In this document: piece after piece, positions 19,647-25,000 of the stretch | Layout of the letters: the number at the start of each line of letters is the position of its first letter | How positions within the stretch are numbered: the stretch's first letter is position 1 | Source of the DNA: Theodoxus fluviatilis | Taxonomy: Eukaryota; Mollusca; Gastropoda; Cycloneritida; Neritidae | Reading direction: 5' to 3' | NCBI GenBank assembly: GCA_034096865.1 | Contig: JAWQFJ010028201.1 | Location: forward strand, 7,501-32,500 | Length of the DNA stretch: 25,000 bases | Translations under genes and position numbers: made by a program | The notes under the pieces: generated by a model | What the model saw: only the letters and a program-made list of their open reading frames with translations | Told to the model about the DNA's origin: nothing | The model's database searches: none

Positions 19647-19834
19647 GTACACACACACACACACACACGTGGGCAAGGCAATGAATCAGACTGTCAAGTA
19701 AGAGGCACAGTCTGTTTCTTGTCCTTCATCTATATAATTATGTGTGTGTGCACATGCTTGTGCGCACATTTGTGTATGTGTGTCTGTGCACACAAGCGTG
19801 TGTGTGTGTGTGTGTGTGTACACGTGTGTGTGTA

Positions 19835-19917
<83 letters not shown>

Positions 19918-20014
19918 CTGTGAATTTGTGTGTCTGTGTGTCTATGTGTCTGTGCCTATTGCCCACCTGCCTGCCTGCTTTCCCCCATCCCCTTACTCTC
20001 TCTTTCTCTCTCCC

Positions 20015-20087
<73 letters not shown>

Positions 20088-20143
20088 CACACACACACAC
20101 ATGCACACACACACACACACACACACACACTAACACACACACA
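19612..20143. repeat. Alternating (CA)n - (TG)n - (CA)n block
   Basis: CA repeats at about 19612-19670, TG repeats at about 19741-19918 and CA repeats at about 20017-20143. The TG and the last CA block are reverse complements separated by ~100 bp, so a transcript or single strand could fold into a very long hairpin. Confidence 0.95.
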
Positions 20144-20257
20144 AAGAGCATTTGATAGGTGCAAAAGACACCCAGACAGCCATACAATACAAAATTATAC
20201 AATACAACACAATACAATGAAGCTTTATTTCTGCAATTGCAGAATTCATATACTCAC

Positions 20258-20913
20258 CAGGCACAGTCAATCTTCTGCTTGGGCCAGACACACACTATGT
20301 CCACCATGCACTTCACTTTCAGGTAGGTCCATCGCTGCTCCTGCTGAAGCAGGTCCCAGTGCTGGTATTCCTCCAGACAGTTGAAGAAGCCATAACCTTT
20401 TCGAAGGAACCGCCAGAACCTCCTGCGGAAGGCCTGACTCCCTTTAGTGGCTTCTGCAATGCAGGCGGCCAGATGAGCATCTACCATCAAACAGCACTTG
20501 AACATGGGCACCACACAGAAGAGGGCAGGTCCTCTCTGTTCCTCCTGTATGAGATAGTTCTGGGAAGTGTCATAGGTAGTAGTCCGGTAGTATCTTCCAC
20601 TGACCCCTTTGTTATTGGAGCATGACAAAGCTCTGGGCCTTGGTTCATTTCGTGATCTATGACAATTCTTTGGGGCAGAGAGCATGTCATTGTTAGGCTG
20701 CTGTTCATTCAGAAGGCGTTGTGCCCTTGACTGCTGGCATATACTTGACCTTCGAGTTCGATCGTTACCCTTAACATCTACATGATGTAAATTGAATAGG
20801 AACTGGATGGAAGACTCGGGGTTGTCTATTACCACATCGGCTTTCTCCCTTGTGAAGAAGAAAACTTCTTTGATTTGATCACAGGTGCGGAAAGAGAAAA
20901 CAACGTGACACAT
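20258..20913 (-). CDS. Unknown conserved-looking protein, exon 1 of 4 (384 residues in all)
   Basis: This is the best complete gene in the window. The minus-strand exons 20913-20258, 18644-18530, 16738-16593 and 15892-15655 have good GT-AG borders. Their phases agree at all three joins (2, 0, 2), giving 1155 coding bases: 384 residues and a TGA stop. The start M-C-H-V-V-F-S-F-R-T is the first ATG of the open frame. Exon 1 encodes a folded-looking N-terminus (D-Q-I-K-E-V-F-F-F-T-R-E-K-A-D-V-V-I-D). A polar, probably disordered stretch follows (about residues 50-115), then a second dense region (P-M-F-K-C-C-L-M-V-D-A-H-L; F-R-R-R-F-W-R-F-L-R-K-G; W-D-L-L-Q-Q-E-Q-R-W). It has no signal peptide or clear membrane segment. 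I do not recognise the family with certainty; Pfam DUF4807 is an unverified guess from memory. A function is not assigned. Confidence 0.85.
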
Positions 20914-20961
20914 GCTGAATGTGTATTTTCTTCATGACACGTCAAGTGTACAGCTTCATGA

Positions 20962-21114
20962 CTACACTCGGAAATCAGTTTTCTTCCCGCAGCTACAGCA
21001 CACACACCATTCCTTGATGCTGTAGCACTTGAAGTTCATAAGCGCCACAGGAACCTCCTCAGACTTGCACCGTTTCGCCAGCGCTTTGGCGTTTCCAAAG
21101 TTTGTACTCAGAAG
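20962..21114 (-). CDS. Cysteine-rich coding-like segment (possible uORF or orphan exon)
   Basis: A minus-strand frame of 50 codons opens after a TGA and ends at TAG (20962-20964). It reads L-L-S-T-N-F-G-N-A-K-A-L-A-K-R-C-K, then F-K-C-Y-S-I-K-E-W-C-V-C-C-S-C-G-K-K-T. The composition is very protein-like, and the spaced cysteines could bind metal. The only internal ATG (21037-21039) would give a 25-residue peptide ending 48 bp before the ATG at 20913, which would make it an upstream open reading frame. It cannot be spliced in phase to exon 1 of the downstream gene through the donors I can see. It may instead be the last exon of another gene. The identity is unknown. Confidence 0.4.
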   Translation of the reverse strand, partial: LLSTNFGNAKALAKRCKSEEVPVALMNFKCYSIKEWCVCCSCGKKTDFRV

Positions 21115-21413
21115 TCAAACACAAGCAATGACCTTCTGTTTACACTTGTCATTTTGAGTTTGATGAGGAAAAAAACCAAGTGCGTTTAAGAACTTGCGAT
21201 GACAACCTGAAAAAAATGTATATCTTAATTGGAGAGGAAATGCAAGTTACTCTGACTCACAAATGCAAAGAACCACGTTGTCCACACAGTATTGCATGAA
21301 ACAATTTATACATCGACGCTGTGGTCAAATCAGTCATTTACAATTTTCGCTCTGAGTCTGACACCGTGAGGCGTGACTAACAAGTCTTCTCGACAGTCGT
21401 CTAACACATTTGG

Positions 21414-21722
21414 ATGGCTCGTAAAAAATGTAAACTAATCAAATATGATTTTTCACAACTTCAAGAAGAATTTAGACGAAAGGTTATGGACTTACCCTCA
21501 CGCCTTTGGCAGTCGCAGTACAACTTTCAGTTCTGCCGAAGAACTTTCTTAAAACTGCGGATTTTCAGTCGATTCACACCGGACGCTGGTCGGGATGAAT
21601 ATCGTACTAAAAACATTCGCGCAGTGTATTTGCGTTGGGCGCTCATGGATAATTTAACTGGAAAATTTAATGATGCAAAAATCCTACACAATTTGTATTC
21701 TATGCTGACAGATATGATGTAA
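21414..21722 (+). CDS. Intronless 102-residue protein of unknown function
   Basis: An open frame from ATG (21414) to TAA (21720-21722). It is basic at the N-terminus (M-A-R-K-K-C-K-L-I-K-Y) and helix-prone throughout (F-S-Q-L-Q-E-E-F-R-R-K; N-I-R-A-V-Y-L-R-W-A-L-M-D; K-I-L-H-N-L-Y-S-M-L). It contains F-S-R-F-T-P-D-A-G-R-D-E-Y in the middle. It is unbroken and of low repeat content, unlike the microsatellite-derived frames nearby. It lies head-to-head with the minus-strand gene, with 500 bp between the two start codons. No canonical AATAAA follows within 300 bp. It could be a true small gene, a processed copy, or an exon whose partners I cannot see. I do not recognise it. Confidence 0.5.
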   Translation: MARKKCKLIKYDFSQLQEEFRRKVMDLPSRLWQSQYNFQFCRRTFLKLRIFSRFTPDAGRDEYRTKNIRAVYLRWALMDNLTGKFNDAKILHNLYSMLTDMM

Positions 21723-22300
21723 AAATTTTAATTAGTTATATTGTCATTATAAAAAACTAATTGACCCATATCTGGGGGTATCTACTGAGTACAATTTTAA
21801 ACACAATGGCCGCCCGAGTGGTAAACAGAGCCAAGTGCGAGAAGTTTTAATCAGTTCAGATTTCTTTGTGAGACATAACTTGCATATCAAGCGAAGAGGT
21901 TTGTGATTTTATGGATTTATATCATCAATGAATGTGCTCATAGTTATTTTGACCGCTGTATTGAAATGGTTTGTCGCATAGAGGGTTTTGTGCCTGCTGC
22001 ACAAGTGTTGACATGTTCGTCCTGTCCGTCAACGTGCCGAGCGATTTTGAAGCATTCTTTGCCGTTTCGTTTTCATGGTTGGTCTGTTTTGATCGTGTGC
22101 GTATCCAAATGATTTTTTGGTTCCTTTTTTGATATTCTGGTCGAATTATATTGACAATTTGTACCACCTTGATACTCGAAATTTAGCGGCTTTTCGTGCT
22201 AACCACGCGAGGCTTCACGTCTTCAGTATCAGTATCTGAGTATGCCCTGAAAGACTGATCGTTGAACTTGAACGAAGAGGAAGATGCGAGGAAATAATAG
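21723..22300. other. No supported gene
   Basis: AT-rich DNA with one short frame (21903-22112) that shows no motif. A 5' untranslated exon of the downstream plus-strand gene could lie here, but nothing in the sequence proves it. Confidence 0.3.
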
Positions 22301-22316
22301 TCGAAATTGTGTATGT

Positions 22317-22423
22317 ATGTCCTTGTGTGTGTGTGTGAGTGTGTGTGTGCGTGCGCGCGGTTGTTTGTGCGTGCGTGTGTGTACGCACGCATGCATGCTG
22401 CGCGCGCGCGTGTGTGTGCGTGC

Positions 22424-22455
<32 letters not shown>
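22317..22455 (+). repeat. (TG)n / (CG)n / (GA)n compound tract
   Basis: Alternating purine-pyrimidine sequence (gtgtgtgtg, gtgcgtgcgcgcg, gcgcgcgcgcgtgtg) at 22317-22428, followed by (GA)n at about 22427-22455. The CG/TG part is of the type that readily forms Z-DNA. Confidence 0.9.
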
Positions 22456-22580
22456 ACACGAACGAACCTGTGGGTTAGAGGTCAGAAAAGACCCACCTCG
22501 TCTCCCAATAGGCGAATAACTAGGGACATCGTGACTTGATTTGCACATACTCTAAATTATTGTAGTGCTTTTCATACTCA

Positions 22581-22635
22581 ATGGCTTACGTAGCCTACAA
22601 AGGCTGATAGGTCATAAAACTCCATTCATCCATCC
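22581..22635 (-). repeat. Dispersed 55-bp repeat, copy 2
   Basis: Reverse complement of 10131-10185 with a few differences (gatggatgaatgg..., 'tatcagcctttgtaggctac'). Confidence 0.75.
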
Positions 22636-22927
22636 ATTAATAGGCCTAAAGCTCCTTTCACGGGTATAACATCTACATGTCCATTGATGATCATACTCTT
22701 CTAAATCTGACACCAGGAAACTGAGTGAAAATGTATCAGTGCTATGTAGTGAGAGAAGATTGAGAATTGGTGGCATTTGAAAAGAACTTCTCATGTGTTT
22801 GCCATTTGATTTCAGAATGTTGGGGTTCGACATGAGATAAAGTTGATGAACTTACCCATGTGTGGAGTTGATACTCAAGAAATAAACTACCGACAGAGTA
22901 CAAGTGTGCAAATGTAGCAATTCCCAG

Positions 22928-22990
22928 AAAAGGAAATTGACATGGATGATGACAACATTGAAGCCACAGAGATTTACAATGGTGCCCTGG
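22928..22990 (+). CDS. Coiled-coil protein (CPAP/SAS-4-like?), upstream exon
   Basis: The segment from about 22928 to the donor gtaagt at 22991 reads K-E-I-D-M-D-D-D-N-I-E-A-T-E-I-Y-N-G-A-L and ends one base into a codon. That phase matches the next exon at 24040, where the join gives Leu-Asp-Lys. The left border is uncertain. An acceptor-like cag ends at 22927, with a weak pyrimidine tract, and an in-frame TAG lies at 22915. The exon could equally be the first coding exon, starting at the ATG at 22942 (context ttgacATGG). Confidence 0.5.
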
Positions 22991-24039
<1,049 letters not shown>

Positions 24040-24249
24040 ACAAGTCAGCAGACCTGCTGGAGCAGCAGCAGGCAAGGGAGCAGGCCAGGCTGCTCCATCG
24101 CTTCCAGGAGCTGCGCCAGTGGCAACGCCAGCAGCAGGAGCAGCTCCTGATGCAGCAGCAGATGCAGCTGAGCAAGCTGCAGGAGGAGCAGCTGAGGGCC
24201 CAGACTTCCTTCACCAAACACCGACAGCAGCAGTGGGGCTCTGGCAAGG
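24040..24249 (+). CDS. Coiled-coil protein (CPAP/SAS-4-like?), Gln-rich exon
   Basis: 210 bp between acceptor ctctctgcag and donor gtgaga, with phase 1 at both ends. It encodes a single, strongly predicted coiled coil: S-A-D-L-L-E-Q-Q-Q-A-R-E-Q-A, then F-Q-E-L-R-Q-W-Q-R-Q-Q-Q-E-Q-L-L, then L-S-K-L-Q-E-E-Q-L-R-A-Q. The Gln/Leu heptad pattern resembles the short N-terminal coil of CPAP/CENPJ/SAS-4 centriole proteins, but many Gln-rich coiled coils look similar. The identity is tentative, while the exon itself is well supported by codon bias, borders and phase. The gene continues beyond position 25000, or into exons I did not see. Confidence 0.65.
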
Positions 24250-25000
24250 GTGAGATGATGGTCCTAGTGTGCTGCAGGGATGTTGTTTCTGGTGGGTTGC
24301 CAAAAATTGTCCCACTGTAATCAGTTTAGCGCATCAAATATCATGGTAGCAAGCATGCAGAACAATATATGTTACATAATGTCTCAAATGAAATTCAGTA
24401 TTTGCAGGTAAGTGAGATGAATCAAGAGTAATATATGAATTATGACAGTTAGCTAGGATGGAGGATGCGAGCCGAGTATGAAATTTAAAAATGACTCATT
24501 TCCTGAGTACAGAAACCCCTGAGCTAAATTAATATGTGAGGCAATACCCAACCGTGATACAAGATGAAGGAGCTAATGTGATACATGATGTGCTAAATTA
24601 ATTACAGTGAGATTATTTTTAGCAACTCACTAGAAATTATGTCTTTGCTGCAATATATGCCAAGTAGCAATGCTGCCTCCACTACTAGTACCACCCATAT
24701 ACTTCTCCTCTCAAAGCCGCCAGTGTCGCCTTTCTCTGCCATTCCCTGCCATTCCCTACTCTCATCCATCTCTGTGGTGTTGTTCAGTTTATCACTGTTG
24801 CTGTGGCCGCATTTGGTCATTGCGTGCAATTTCTGTCTAAAGTCGGCAGTTGTGCTTATGGTTGCCAAGGAGACATTAGCCCCAAAGCGACAAAGGTGTC
24901 TTTGAACAGCTTCGGCCACTTGTCGTATTCATGGAAATATTGTGTCCTTGAGAGATGTTGCCTTCCAATCTCCAAAAAGCTACACACATGTAGAATCCAA
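24250..25000 (+). other. Downstream intron, no exon recognised
   Basis: Presumed intron after the coiled-coil exon. The overlapping frames at 24602-24919 (minus) and 24639-24905 (plus) show no recognisable domain. Confidence 0.35.

Noticed and set aside
19584..20217. Cys/Val- and His/Thr-rich open frames
   Set aside because: Simple read-through of TG and CA repeats on both strands; not proteins.

Overview
The window is eukaryotic nuclear DNA: genes are split by introns with GT-AG borders, long stretches are non-coding, and microsatellites, minisatellites and mobile-element remains are abundant. Several repeat families (the element rich in AGGTCA at 8900-9768, the Helitron-like element at 7474-8822, and the short repeat with the core 'atcataggcttcacttctatg') look like families I remember from marine snail genomes. 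I therefore think this is a mollusc, probably a caenogastropod. That rests on memory and was not searched.

Layout. 1-3450: unique AT-rich DNA, a broken piggyBac-type transposase (about 1930-2805), and a possible last exon of an unrecognised plus-strand gene (3173-3253) with a poly(A) signal. 3500-4982: a possible reverse-transcriptase relic, then a 27-unit satellite of 38-bp and 26-bp units. 5113-5353: the last coding exon of Mediator subunit MED31 on the plus strand. Its stop codon is followed almost at once by a 1.1-kb minisatellite of 19-bp and 23-bp units, which probably lies inside the MED31 3' UTR (poly(A) signal at 7064). The earlier MED31 exons were not found. 7165-10588: a nest of mobile DNA. 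A ~52-bp tandem repeat is interrupted by a Helitron-like element, which itself carries a tRNA-derived SINE, and by a nuclear-receptor-half-site-rich element; a small piggyBac-type MITE lies just downstream. 10589-14555: no gene recognised.

14556-20913 holds the best complete gene. It lies on the minus strand, and four exons join in phase into a 384-residue protein of unknown function with a strongly protein-like, helix-rich C-terminal half. Just upstream on the same strand is an unexplained cysteine-rich coding-like segment (20962-21114). Head-to-head on the plus strand is a 102-codon intronless reading frame (21414-21722). From 22928 to 24249, two plus-strand exons join in phase to encode a glutamine-rich coiled coil, possibly the N-terminal part of a CPAP/SAS-4-like centriole protein. 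The intron between them holds a ~480-bp composite microsatellite.

The most interesting structure is the transposon nest. The Helitron-like element has a sequence-level empty site in the neighbouring repeat unit. It carries repeated modules combining motifs that match known RFX, ETS and YY1 consensus sites. The adjacent element carries about a dozen TCAAGGTCA nuclear-receptor extended half-sites. Both could spread ready-made regulatory sites; this is inference from motifs only.
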